From Phosphoribacter sp037045055 (lineage in GTDB: Bacteria; Actinomycetota; Actinomycetes; Actinomycetales; Dermatophilaceae), in NCBI GenBank assembly GCA_037045055.1, contig JBAOHJ010000004.1:62001-126000 (forward strand): a stretch of DNA of 64,000 nt, given 5' to 3'. The position numbers were made by a program, and so were the translations under genes. The stretch's first letter is position 1, and the number at the start of each line of letters is the position of its first letter. Under the pieces are notes generated by a model. It saw only the letters and a program-made list of their open reading frames with translations, did not search any database and was not told the DNA's origin. Below, in pieces: positions 24,271 to 32,687 of the stretch.

Positions 24271-25097
24271 GCCGCACCCCCGAGCTGGCCGACCCGGCCA
24301 CCGACCCGGTGCAGGTCGCCCGAGCCGCCGCCGCCGTGCTCGCCGAGGCCACCGGCGTGGACCGTCACGACGTCGCCCTCGTCCTGGGCTCCGGGTGGAG
24401 CGCGGGCGCCGACCGGCTCGGCCCGACCGAGGCGAGCGTCGACAACACCGTGGTCCCCGGCTTCCGGCCGGCCGCCGTCGCCGGACACGCCGGCACGATC
24501 CGGTCGGTGGCCATCGCCGACACCGGCCGCCGCGCCCTGGTGTTCGGCACCCGGACCCACCTCTACGAGGGCCACGGGGTGCGCGCGGTCGTCCACGGCA
24601 TCCGCACCGCGGCCGCGGCGGGGTGCCGGGTCGTCGTGCTGACCAACGGCTGCGGATCGCTGCGGCCGCAGTGGGGGCCGGGCACCGCGGTGCTGCTGGC
24701 CGACCACGTCAACCTCACCGCCACCTCCCCCCTGGTGGGCCCGACGTTCGTCGACCTCAGCGACCTTTATGCGGTGCGGCTGCGCGAGCTGGCCCGCACG
24801 GTCGATCCGACGCTGCCCGAGGGGGTCTATGTGCAGTTCCGTGGGCCGCAGTACGAGACCCCCGCCGAGGTGCGCATGGCGCAGGCGATCGGCGGGGACC
24901 TCGTGGGCATGTCCACCACCCTGGAGGCCGTCGCCGCGCGGGCCGCCGGTCTGTCCGTCCTGGGCCTGTCCCTGGTCACCAACCTCGCCGCCGGCATCGC
25001 CACCCGGCCGCTGTCCCACGACGAGGTCATCGACGCCGGCCGAGCGGCGGCCGAGCGCTGCGGGCACCTGCTGGCCGGCCTGCTCCCCCTGCTGTGA
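24267..25097 (+). CDS. deoD: Purine-nucleoside phosphorylase
   Basis: The 276-residue protein matches trimeric PNP (PunA/DeoD of actinobacteria). LVLGSGWSAGADRLG is the phosphate loop, GTRTHLYEGHGVRAVVHGIRTA, VVLTNGCGSLRPQWGPGT and YVQFRGPQYETPAEVRM line the substrate pocket, and GMSTTLEAVAARAAGL is the family signature. It cleaves purine (deoxy)nucleosides with phosphate to base plus (deoxy)ribose-1-phosphate. GTG 24267 overlaps the acetyltransferase stop, and its own stop overlaps the next gene's GTG, forming a tight three-gene operon with the phosphosugar mutase that would use the sugar phosphate product. Confidence 0.93.
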   Translation: MSRTPELADPATDPVQVARAAAAVLAEATGVDRHDVALVLGSGWSAGADRLGPTEASVDNTVVPGFRPAAVAGHAGTIRSVAIADTGRRALVFGTRTHLYEGHGVRAVVHGIRTAAAAGCRVVVLTNGCGSLRPQWGPGTAVLLADHVNLTATSPLVGPTFVDLSDLYAVRLRELARTVDPTLPEGVYVQFRGPQYETPAEVRMAQAIGGDLVGMSTTLEAVAARAAGLSVLGLSLVTNLAAGIATRPLSHDEVIDAGRAAAERCGHLLAGLLPLL

Positions 25098-26794
25098 GCA
25101 CTCCCGGTCAGCCGGCCGACGCCGACGTACGACGCCTCGTCGAGGCCGCACAGGTCTGGATCGCCGACGACCCCGATCCCCGGACCCGGGCCGAGCTGAC
25201 CCCGCTCGTCGACGCCGCATTGGCCGGCGACCACACTGCCGCAGTGGATCTCGCCGATCGCTTCGGTGCCACGCTCGCCTTCGGCACCGCCGGCCTGCGC
25301 GGGGCCGTCGGCGCCGGCCCCAACCGGATGAACCGTGCCGTGGTGATCCGCGCGGCGGCGGGCCTCGCGGCATACCTGCGCCTCGACGCGGGACACCCCA
25401 GCCCTCTCGTCGTGGTCGGCTACGACGCGCGGCACCGCTCCGAGGACTTCGCCCGAGACACTGCGGCGGTGGTCACCGCGGCCGGCGGTCGGGCGGCGCT
25501 GCTGCCCGGCCCGTTGCCCACCCCGGTGCTGGCCTTCGCGATCCGCCACATCGGTGCGCACGCCGGGGTCATGGTCACGGCGAGCCACAACCCGCCCCAG
25601 GACAACGGGTACAAGGTCTACCTCGGCGACGGGGCCCAGATCGCGCCACCGACGGACGCCGCCATCGCGGCGAGGATCGCCCAGTTCGGGGCGGTCGCGG
25701 CCGTGCCCCGCGCGCCGCAGGGGTGGCGGCTGTTGGGCGAGGACGTGCACGCGGCATACCTCGACGCGGTCGCCGCGACCCTCGACCCCGCCAGCCCCCG
25801 GGACGTCAGCGTCGTGCACACCGCCCTGCACGGGGTGGGTGGGGCGAGCGTCGCGGCGGCCTTCGTCCGGGCCGGCTTCCCGGCGCCGTATGCCGTGCCG
25901 ACCCAGTCCCAGCCCGATCCGGACTTCCCCACCCTCGCCTTCCCCAACCCCGAGGAGCCCGGGGCCATGGACGCCGCCCTCGCCGTCGCCGGGCAGATGC
26001 GCCCGGACCTCGTCCTCGCCAGCGACCCGGACGCCGACCGGTGCGCGGTCGCGGTGCCCGACCCCGGCACCAGCGGCGGCTGGCGGATGCTGCGCGGCGA
26101 CGAGGTGGGCGCCCTGCTGGGCGCCCACCTGCTGACCCGGGGGGTGGCCCCCGGGGGGGTGCTCGCCAACTCCATCGTCTCTTCTCGGCTGCTGGCCGCC
26201 ATGGCGGCCGACGCCGGGGTGCCCCATGTCGAGACGCTCACCGGGTTCAAGTGGATCGCCCGAGTGCCGGGGCTGGCCTACGGCTACGAGGAGGCGCTGG
26301 GCTACTGCGCCGCACCGCAGGTCGTGCGCGACAAGGACGGCGTCTGCGCCGCCCTGCTCGTGGCCGAGTTGGCTGCCGGGCTCAAGGCGGCCGGGCAGAC
26401 CCTGCTGGACCGGCTCGACGACCTCGCCGTGCGACACGGGGTGTACGCCACCGACGCGTTCTCGGTGCGGGTGGCGCAGGTCGAGCTCATCGCCGCGACC
26501 CTCGACCGGCTCCGGGGCGCCGCCCCGGTGACGGTGGCCGGCATCCCGGTGGCCAGCGCGCACGACCTCGCCCGGGGCGAGGACGGTCTGCCGCCCACCG
26601 AGGGCCTGCGCTACCACCTGGCGGACCGGTCCCGCCTCATCGTGCGGCCCTCGGGCACCGAGCCCAAGCTCAAGGTCTATCTCGAGGTCATCGAGCCGGT
26701 GCCGGCCCCCGAGCAGCTGGCCGCGGCCCGGGCGAGCGCGTCGGCCCGGCTGGCCGCGATCCGCGCGGAGGTCGCCCGCCTGGTCGGGGGATAG
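25094..26794 (+). CDS. pmmB: Phospho-sugar mutase (phosphomannomutase/phosphopentomutase family)
   Basis: The 566-residue protein is an alpha-D-phosphohexomutase. LAFGTAGLRGAVGAGPNRMN opens domain 1, VMVTASHNPPQDNGYKVY holds the phosphoserine near residue 160, ASDPDADRCAVAVPD is the Mg-binding loop, TGFKWIARVPGLAYGYEEALGY lies in the sugar-binding domain, and RPSGTEPKLKVYLE is the C-terminal phosphate-binding loop. The length fits the PGM2/PmmB branch, which includes phosphopentomutases. Placed directly after PNP with a GTGA overlap, conversion of (deoxy)ribose-1-phosphate to the 5-phosphate is the likely job. Assignment between hexose and pentose substrates is by context. Confidence 0.9.
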   Translation: MSTPGQPADADVRRLVEAAQVWIADDPDPRTRAELTPLVDAALAGDHTAAVDLADRFGATLAFGTAGLRGAVGAGPNRMNRAVVIRAAAGLAAYLRLDAGHPSPLVVVGYDARHRSEDFARDTAAVVTAAGGRAALLPGPLPTPVLAFAIRHIGAHAGVMVTASHNPPQDNGYKVYLGDGAQIAPPTDAAIAARIAQFGAVAAVPRAPQGWRLLGEDVHAAYLDAVAATLDPASPRDVSVVHTALHGVGGASVAAAFVRAGFPAPYAVPTQSQPDPDFPTLAFPNPEEPGAMDAALAVAGQMRPDLVLASDPDADRCAVAVPDPGTSGGWRMLRGDEVGALLGAHLLTRGVAPGGVLANSIVSSRLLAAMAADAGVPHVETLTGFKWIARVPGLAYGYEEALGYCAAPQVVRDKDGVCAALLVAELAAGLKAAGQTLLDRLDDLAVRHGVYATDAFSVRVAQVELIAATLDRLRGAAPVTVAGIPVASAHDLARGEDGLPPTEGLRYHLADRSRLIVRPSGTEPKLKVYLEVIEPVPAPEQLAAARASASARLAAIRAEVARLVGG

Positions 26795-26834
26795 CAGCGC
26801 GGCGGGCGGTCTCGGCCGGGGCAGCGGGCCGGCC

Positions 26835-27434
26835 TCACCACACCAGGGCCACGACGGCCATCGCCGCGGGGACCCCCAGCAGCACCGCGTCGAGCAGGTC
26901 CCACCGCGCCGACACCGGCTGGTCGGCATCCGGGGTCAGCTCCCCGGCGGCCACCAGGGCCGCCCATTCCGCGTGACCGGCCCGCACCTGACGGGCCACC
27001 GAGCCGGCGGTGGTGCGCTCGGCGGGCGGCCCCTCCAGCTCCGGGAACCCCCGCAGCACCCCACCACCGCGCATCGGCCCGACGCCGACCGGGCGGGCGC
27101 GGTGCGCGGAGATCGCCCACGCCGTGATCAGCCGCTCGCCCACGTCGATCTGCAGGTTCCACCGGTCCCGGCAGCCCTGCACCCGCGGCCAGGGCACGAG
27201 CACCCGACGCAGGGGGTTGTTCAGGGCCACCCCGTCGACACCCAGCGCGACGCTCGGGCGCACGAGCAGGACGAAGGACGCCGACGCGGTCAGCCCGAGA
27301 GCCGCGGCCACCCCCAGGCTCAACCCCTCGAGCGAGCCGAGCAGGACGACCACGCAGGTGAGGATCGCGCACACCCCGAGCGCCACCGACCCACGTTGCC
27401 GCACGACCGTCGCGGCCGCGGTCCGGGGGCTCAT
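26835..27434 (-). CDS. PH-domain-like membrane protein, hypothetical
   Basis: This 199-residue protein has two adjacent N-terminal membrane helices (about 12-60). A soluble segment follows (RPSVALGVDGVALNNPLRRVLVPWPRVQGCRDRWNLQIDV), which resembles the bacterial PH-domain/antigen-6 family seen in actinobacteria. A third hydrophobic helix closes the C-terminus (LLDAVLLGVPAAMAVVALVW). I start at ATG 27434. Function is unknown. It is convergent with the mutase gene and divergent from deoC, with only 51 bp between the two starts. Confidence 0.78.
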   Translation of the reverse strand: MSPRTAAATVVRQRGSVALGVCAILTCVVVLLGSLEGLSLGVAAALGLTASASFVLLVRPSVALGVDGVALNNPLRRVLVPWPRVQGCRDRWNLQIDVGERLITAWAISAHRARPVGVGPMRGGGVLRGFPELEGPPAERTTAGSVARQVRAGHAEWAALVAAGELTPDADQPVSARWDLLDAVLLGVPAAMAVVALVW

Positions 27435-27473
27435 CCGGGCATCATGGCACGGGCGACGCGGCCGGCGTGGACA

Positions 27474-27479
27474 TAGACT
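27474..27479 (+). promoter_or_regulatory. Candidate -10 box of a leaderless transcript (deoC)
   Basis: TAGACT ends six bases before the GTG at 27486 and no ribosome-binding site is seen. Confidence 0.5.
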
Positions 27480-27485
27480 CCTGCG

Positions 27486-28460
27486 GTGACCATCGCCGTC
27501 GCCGCCGAGGCCACCGGGCGGGCCCGCGACCTGCTCGGGGTCACCCGACTGACCAACGCGGCCCTCACCCAGTGGCTGCACGGGCTGCCCGGCGTCGACC
27601 AGGTCGGCGCCGAGGCACGGGCCGCCGCCCTGTCCACCCGATCGGTCAAGGCCGGCGCGAAGGCCCGGGCCATCGACCTGGCCATCTCGATGATCGACCT
27701 GACCACCCTCGAGGGAGCCGACACCCCGGGCAAGATCCGCTCGCTGTGCGCCAAGGCGCTGCGGCCGGATCCGAGCGACCTGTCCACCCCTCGTCCGGCC
27801 GCCGTCTGCGTGTACGGCGACCTGGTCGCCCTCGCCCGAGAAGCCTTGGGCGACAGCGGCGTCCGGGTCGCTGCCGTCGCCACGGCCTTCCCGTCCGGAC
27901 GCGCCGGTATGCCGGTCAAGCTCGCCGACACCCGGGCCGCGGTCGCCGCCGGGGCCGACGAGATCGACATGGTCATCGACCGCGGCGCGTTCCTGCGCGG
28001 GGCCTACCTGCAGGTCTTCGACGAGATCGCCGCGATCAAGGCCAGCTGCGGCTCGGCCCACCTCAAGGTCATCCTCGAGACCGGTGAGCTGGCCACCTAC
28101 GACAACGTCCGGCGCGCCTGCTGGCTGGCCATGCTCGCCGGTGCCGACGTCGTCAAGACCTCGACCGGCAAGATCCAGCCGGCCGCGACCCTGCCGGTCA
28201 CCCTCGTCATGCTCGAGGCGGTCCGGGACTGGCACGAGCTCACCGGCGTGCAGATCGGCGTCAAGCCGGCCGGCGGCATCCGCACCACCAAGGAGGCGAT
28301 CCGCTACCTGGTCACCGTCGACGAGGTCGCCGGGCCGGACTGGTTGGCCCCCGACTGGTTCCGGTTCGGCGCGTCGAGCCTGCTGGGCGACCTCATCCTG
28401 CAGCGCCAGCGGATGCGGATCGGCGCCTACTCCGGCCCCGACTACGTCACCCTCGACTAG
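27486..28460 (+). CDS. deoC: Deoxyribose-phosphate aldolase
   Basis: The 324-residue protein contains the DeoC TIM-barrel motifs: IDLTTLEGADTPGKIRSLC, ADEIDMVIDRGAFLRG, AHLKVILETGEL, GADVVKTSTGK (Schiff-base Lys) and GVKPAGGIRTTKEA. It splits 2-deoxyribose-5-phosphate into glyceraldehyde-3-phosphate and acetaldehyde. It is longer than typical DeoC (220-260) because of an N-terminal extension of about 60 residues, as in several actinobacteria. It is followed after 7 bp by an aldehyde dehydrogenase that could oxidise the acetaldehyde. Together with PNP and the phosphomutase upstream it completes deoxynucleoside breakdown. Confidence 0.93.
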   Translation: MTIAVAAEATGRARDLLGVTRLTNAALTQWLHGLPGVDQVGAEARAAALSTRSVKAGAKARAIDLAISMIDLTTLEGADTPGKIRSLCAKALRPDPSDLSTPRPAAVCVYGDLVALAREALGDSGVRVAAVATAFPSGRAGMPVKLADTRAAVAAGADEIDMVIDRGAFLRGAYLQVFDEIAAIKASCGSAHLKVILETGELATYDNVRRACWLAMLAGADVVKTSTGKIQPAATLPVTLVMLEAVRDWHELTGVQIGVKPAGGIRTTKEAIRYLVTVDEVAGPDWLAPDWFRFGASSLLGDLILQRQRMRIGAYSGPDYVTLD

Positions 28461-28467
28461 GACGACC

Positions 28468-29916
28468 GTGCCCACCTTCGACCTCGCCCCCGCCCCGCAG
28501 TCCCGGGCCGTCGTCGACATCGCCGACTCCTACGGCCTGTTCGTCGGGGGGCGGTTCGTCGAGGGCTCGGGCGGGGCGTTCCCCACCGTCGACCCGGCCA
28601 CCGAGCAGGTCCTCGCCGAGGTCACGCTGGCCAGCCCCGCCGACGTCGACCGGGCCGTGACCGCCGCGCGGGCGGCATACCGGGGTGCGTGGGGCCGGAT
28701 GTCCGGTCGCGACCGCGGGAAGTACCTCTTCCGGATCGCCCGGATCATCCAGGAGCGCGCCCGCGAGCTGGCCGTGCTGGAGACCCTCGACAACGGCAAG
28801 CCGATCAAGGAGAGCCGCGACGTCGACGTGCCCCTGGCCGCGGCGCACTTCTTCTACCACGCCGGCTGGGCCGACAAGCTCGAGTACGTCGGCCTGGGCA
28901 CCGACCCGCGTCCGGTCGGGGTCGTCGGGCAGGTCATCCCGTGGAACTTCCCGCTGCTCATGCTCGCCTGGAAGGTCGCCCCGGCGCTGGCCTGCGGCAA
29001 CACCGTCGTGCTCAAGCCCGCCGAGACCACGCCCCTGACCGCCCTGCGGTTCGCCGAGATCTGCCAGCAGGCCGACCTGCCTGCTGGCGTGGTCAACATC
29101 CTCACCGGGGCCGGCCCGACCGGCCAGGCCCTGGTCGCTCATCCGGGCGTCGACAAGATCGCCTTCACCGGCTCGACCGAGGTGGGCCGGCAGATCGCCC
29201 GGGCGGTTGCCGGCACCCGCACCCGGGTCACCCTCGAGCTCGGCGGCAAGGCCGCCAACATCGTCTTCGACGACGCCCCGGTCGACCAGGCCGTCGAGGG
29301 GATCGTCGACGGCATCTACTTCAACCAGGGCCACGTCTGCTGCGCCGGGTCGCGGCTGCTGGTCCAGGAGTCGGTGCACGACGAGCTCGTCGGGCGGCTC
29401 AAGCGACGGCTGGCCCGGATCCGGGTGGGCGACCCCATGGACAAGAACACCGACCTCGGGGCGATCAACTCGGCGGTCCAACTCCGCCGGGTCCGCGACC
29501 TGGCGGCGGTCGGCGAGGCCGAGGGCGCCCAGCGGTGGTCGCCGCCGACGACGCTGCCCGAGCGGGGGTACTGGTTCCCCCCAACGCTGTTCACCGGCGT
29601 CGCCCAGACCCACCGGATCGCCCAGGAGGAGGTCTTCGGGCCGGTGCTGTCGGTGCTCACCTTCCGCACCCCGGCCGAGGCGGTGGCCAAGGCCAACAAC
29701 ACCCCCTACGGGCTGTCCGCCGGGGTGTGGACCGAGAAGGGGTCGCGAATCCTGTGGATGGCCGATCGGCTGCGGGCCGGGGTGGTCTGGGCGAACACGT
29801 TCAACCGGTTCGACCCGACCTCGCCGTTCGGCGGGTACAAGGAGTCCGGGTACGGCCGGGAGGGCGGGCGGCACGGACTGAGCGCCTATCTCCAGGCGGC
29901 GGGAGCGGGCCGATGA
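28468..29916 (+). CDS. Aldehyde dehydrogenase (NAD(P)+-dependent)
   Basis: The 482-residue enzyme has full ALDH motifs: VIPWNFPLLMLAWKVAPALACGNTVVLKPAE (cofactor), FTGSTEVGRQIA, catalytic Glu in VTLELGGKAANIV, catalytic Cys in NQGHVCCAGSRLL, and EEVFGPVLSVL plus PFGGYKESGYGREGG near the C-terminus. It starts at GTG 28468, seven bases after deoC. It probably oxidises acetaldehyde or a related aldehyde; the exact substrate is inferred from the deoC linkage. Its stop overlaps the ATG of a second, shorter ALDH-like gene. Confidence 0.93.
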   Translation: MPTFDLAPAPQSRAVVDIADSYGLFVGGRFVEGSGGAFPTVDPATEQVLAEVTLASPADVDRAVTAARAAYRGAWGRMSGRDRGKYLFRIARIIQERARELAVLETLDNGKPIKESRDVDVPLAAAHFFYHAGWADKLEYVGLGTDPRPVGVVGQVIPWNFPLLMLAWKVAPALACGNTVVLKPAETTPLTALRFAEICQQADLPAGVVNILTGAGPTGQALVAHPGVDKIAFTGSTEVGRQIARAVAGTRTRVTLELGGKAANIVFDDAPVDQAVEGIVDGIYFNQGHVCCAGSRLLVQESVHDELVGRLKRRLARIRVGDPMDKNTDLGAINSAVQLRRVRDLAAVGEAEGAQRWSPPTTLPERGYWFPPTLFTGVAQTHRIAQEEVFGPVLSVLTFRTPAEAVAKANNTPYGLSAGVWTEKGSRILWMADRLRAGVVWANTFNRFDPTSPFGGYKESGYGREGGRHGLSAYLQAAGAGR

Positions 29917-30821
29917 CCCCGCACGTGCAGGTCCGCAAGACCTCCAAGCTCTACCTCGGCGGCGCCTTCCCGCGCAGCGAGTCCGGACGCTCGTATGCCG
30001 TGCACGCGGCCCCGACGCCGGCCGGCCGGCCCGGGGCCTTCCTGGCCAACGCCGCACTCGCCTCGCGTAAGGACGCCCGCGACGCGGTCGTCGCCGCGCG
30101 GGCCGCGGTGGGCGGATGGGCCGGCGCGACGGCATACCACCGCGGGCAGGTGCTCTACCGGGTCGCCGAGGTCCTCGAGGACCGGTCCGCCCAGCTGGCC
30201 GTGCAGGTGGCCGCGGCCGAGGGGCTCACCGCGGCCCGGGCCCGGGCCGTGGTCGAGGCGAGCGTCGACCGCTGGGTCTGGTATGCCGGCTGGTCGGACA
30301 AGCTCGCCCAGGTGCTCGGCGGGCTCAACCCGGTCGCCGGGCCGTTCTTCGACGTCAGCGCCCCGGAGCCCACCGGCGTGGTCGCCCTGCTGGCGCCGCA
30401 GCGCAGCTCGCTGCTGGGCCTGACCTCGGTGCTCGCGCCGGTGATCGTCGGCGGCAACACCGCGGTGCTGCTGGCCAGCGAGCACCGTCCGCTGCCGGCG
30501 GTGACCCTCGCCGAGGTGCTGGCCACCTCCGACGTCCCGGCCGGGGTGGTCAACGTCCTCACCGGCCGGGTCGCCGAGATCGCCCCGTGGCTGGCCTCGC
30601 ACCGGGACGTCAACGCCCTCGACCTCACCGGAGCCGCCGGCGCGCCGCAGGTGCGATGGGGCGAGCTGGAGGCCGCCGCCGCCGACTCCCTCAAGCGGGT
30701 CCTGCGCCCCGCCGGCGAAGGCCCGACGGCCGTGGAGCCGGACTGGAGCGCCGATCCCGGCCTGGGCCGGCTCACAGCGTTCCTCGAGACCAAGACCGTG
30801 TGGCACCCCAAGGGCCAGTGA
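29913..30821 (+). CDS. Truncated, apparently inactive aldehyde dehydrogenase homologue
   Basis: This 302-residue protein keeps the N-terminal cofactor domain of ALDHs: KLYLGGAFPRSESGRSY, TGVVALLAPQRSSLLGLTSVLAPVIVGGNTAVLLASE and PAGVVNVLTGRVAEIAPWLASHRDVNALDLTG. It lacks the LELGGK Glu motif, the catalytic Cys region and the normal C-terminal third, so it cannot be a classical ALDH. It is joined to the full ALDH by an ATGA overlap, suggesting a heteromeric or regulatory partner rather than a random relic; the reading frame is intact. Its use is unknown. The same pairing of deoC, ALDH and short ALDH occurs in other actinobacteria to my knowledge. Confidence 0.85.
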   Translation: MTPHVQVRKTSKLYLGGAFPRSESGRSYAVHAAPTPAGRPGAFLANAALASRKDARDAVVAARAAVGGWAGATAYHRGQVLYRVAEVLEDRSAQLAVQVAAAEGLTAARARAVVEASVDRWVWYAGWSDKLAQVLGGLNPVAGPFFDVSAPEPTGVVALLAPQRSSLLGLTSVLAPVIVGGNTAVLLASEHRPLPAVTLAEVLATSDVPAGVVNVLTGRVAEIAPWLASHRDVNALDLTGAAGAPQVRWGELEAAAADSLKRVLRPAGEGPTAVEPDWSADPGLGRLTAFLETKTVWHPKGQ

Positions 30822-30868
30822 CCCGCCACCCCCTCGCACCGCATCGTCGCCTGGTACGTTCGGGCCCA

Positions 30869-30880
30869 GGTCTGCAGACC
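30869..30880. promoter_or_regulatory. 12-bp perfect palindrome GGTCTGCAGACC upstream of the DUF4129/MoxR operon
   Basis: It lies 47 bp before the GTG at 30928 in a 106-bp intergenic gap. It is a candidate operator, but there is no other support. Confidence 0.3.
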
Positions 30881-30927
30881 AGACAGGGGTGGCGCGTGCG
30901 CAGTCGGCCAGACACCGGAGCGTGCCG

Positions 30928-31983
30928 GTGAGCGCCTTCGGCCCCCCGCCCGGGCCGAGTGCGCCCGAGCGGCCGCGCCGGCCACCGGCCTACCTGCCGC
31001 CGGGTGGTCTCATGTCGCCGCGGGGGACGGCGACGGCGGGTCGGTATGCGGTGACCGCCTCCCACCGGCCGGGCATCATCCCGCTCAAGCCACTCGGGGT
31101 GGGCGACGTCTTCGACGCCTCGACCAAGCACGTCCGGCGCAACCCCGGCCCGGTGCTGGGGCTGTCGGCACTGGTCAATGCCGCGGCCATCGTGCCGGCC
31201 GTCCTGCTCGGGATCGGAGTGCTCACCGGCGCGTGGTACCAGCGCAGCGGCGCCAACACCGTCGTCAACGCCCAGGGCGCCGCCGCCTTGCTGCAGCTGG
31301 CCGGCACGGCCTTCGCGACGTTCGCCCTCACCGGCGTGCTCGCCCCGACGGTCGCCGAGGCGGTCCTGGGGCGTCGCATCGATTTCGCCGAGGCCCGCCG
31401 GGCGGTCCGGCCGCGGCTGCTGCCGGTGCTCGGTGCCGCCGTCGTCGGCTGCGCGGTGCTCACCGTGCCCTGGGCGGTGCTCGTCGGTGGGGTCGCCCTC
31501 GCCTCCCTGGGATCGGTGCCCCTGGTCATCGTCGTCGCCCTGGGGCTGGGGGCGGCGGCCACCGGCACGGTCGCCTGGCTGCTGCCCAAGGTCCTGCTCG
31601 CCCCCGCCGCCGCGGCGTTGGAGCGTCTCGGCACGCGCGCCGCCGTACGCCGGGCGTGGGCCCTGTCCCGGGGCCGCTATTGGTCCATCCTCGGCGTGAC
31701 CCTGCTCGCGGGGGCGCTGAGCCTGGTGCTGTTCCTCGTGCTGCAGGTGCCCGTGTCCCTGCTGGCCCGGCTGCTGGTCGACCTGCTCGGGCTGCCGTTC
31801 TCGCTGCGCCCGGGGGCCGACCAGATCGCCACCGCCCTGGCCACGCTCACCTCGGCCATCCTCGTCACGCCGTTCCTGGCCACGACGGTGATCCTGCAGT
31901 ACGTCGACGCCCGGATGCGCAAGGAGGGGCTCGACCTGGTGCTGCTGCGCAGCACGACGACTCGCGCCGGAGCCGGTCGATGA
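30928..31983 (+). CDS. Polytopic membrane protein, first gene of the MoxR/DUF58 operon
   Basis: The product (about 351 residues from GTG 30928) has a Pro-rich cytoplasmic head (PPPGPSAPERPRRPPAYLPP) and a conserved segment HRPGIIPLKPLGVGDVFDASTKHVRRNPGPVLG. About six membrane helices follow, with a C-terminal ATTVILQYVDARMRKEGLDL. The segment IIPLRPLxxGDILDGA is typical of a membrane family always placed in this cassette. I choose 30928 over the GTG at 30889 because GGAG lies seven bases upstream. Its stop overlaps the next ATG. A specific function is unknown. Confidence 0.82.
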   Translation: MSAFGPPPGPSAPERPRRPPAYLPPGGLMSPRGTATAGRYAVTASHRPGIIPLKPLGVGDVFDASTKHVRRNPGPVLGLSALVNAAAIVPAVLLGIGVLTGAWYQRSGANTVVNAQGAAALLQLAGTAFATFALTGVLAPTVAEAVLGRRIDFAEARRAVRPRLLPVLGAAVVGCAVLTVPWAVLVGGVALASLGSVPLVIVVALGLGAAATGTVAWLLPKVLLAPAAAALERLGTRAAVRRAWALSRGRYWSILGVTLLAGALSLVLFLVLQVPVSLLARLLVDLLGLPFSLRPGADQIATALATLTSAILVTPFLATTVILQYVDARMRKEGLDLVLLRSTTTRAGAGR

Positions 31984-32687
31984 GACTGGACGTCGACCCG
32001 AGCGGGCCGCAGGCGCGGCAGTGGCTGCTCGACGAGCTGGCCAAGGACGACTACCACGACGGGCGCTCCCTGCTCGAGCGGGTCATGCGCTGGATCGCCG
32101 AGCAGATCGACCGGCTCCAGCCGCAGCAGCCCGACGCCCCCGGGTTCAGCCTGCCACCCCTGGCCGTGGCCCTCGTGGCGCTCGTCCTCGGTGCGGCGAT
32201 CGTCTGGCTGCTCACCAGGATCCGAGCCGTGCGGCGCACCGTCGAGGAGCCCGAGGCGGTGCTGGGCGACTCGACGCTGACCGCGACGCAGTTCCGCGAC
32301 CGGGGTGCCGCGGCGCTGCGCGAGCGTCGCTACGGGCAGGCCGTGCTGCACTACACCAGAGCGATCGCCCGGGAGTCGGCCGACCGGACGCTGCTGTCCG
32401 ACGCGCCGTCGCTCACCGCCCACGAGATCGGCGGCCAGCTCGTGGTGGTGTTCCCGGCCCGAGCCGGGGACATCACCGCCACCATGGACCTGTTCGACGC
32501 GGTCCGCTACGGCCGGTATGCCGCCACCCGCGCGGACGCCGAGGGGGCCCGCGACACCGCCGATGCGTTGCGCGACGCCAAGCCGCGCCTGCCCGATCGC
32601 CTCGGCCCGCACGATGAGCTCGCCGCGGCCACCTCGCCCGGCCAGACCGAGTCCGCGGCGCTGTCCGCGTTCGGGGACCGCTCGTGA
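31980..32687 (+). CDS. DUF4129 domain membrane protein
   Basis: This 235-residue protein has the DUF4129 layout: an N-terminal soluble segment (RQWLLDELAKDDYHDGRSLLERVMRWI), one membrane helix (about 60-80, LAVALVALVLGAAIVWLLTRI), and a cytoplasmic domain with YGQAVLHYTRAIARESADRTLL and LTAHEIG. DUF4129 proteins accompany MoxR/DUF58/DUF4350 genes, and the group is thought to form a chaperone-like or cell-envelope maturation complex. It overlaps both neighbours by ATGA/GTGA. Confidence 0.85.
   Translation: MRLDVDPSGPQARQWLLDELAKDDYHDGRSLLERVMRWIAEQIDRLQPQQPDAPGFSLPPLAVALVALVLGAAIVWLLTRIRAVRRTVEEPEAVLGDSTLTATQFRDRGAAALRERRYGQAVLHYTRAIARESADRTLLSDAPSLTAHEIGGQLVVVFPARAGDITATMDLFDAVRYGRYAATRADAEGARDTADALRDAKPRLPDRLGPHDELAAATSPGQTESAALSAFGDRS

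Noticed and set aside
29913..30821. Short aldehyde dehydrogenase as a pseudogene
   Set aside because: The frame is intact with strong coding character and ATGA coupling to its neighbour, so it is more likely a real non-catalytic protein.
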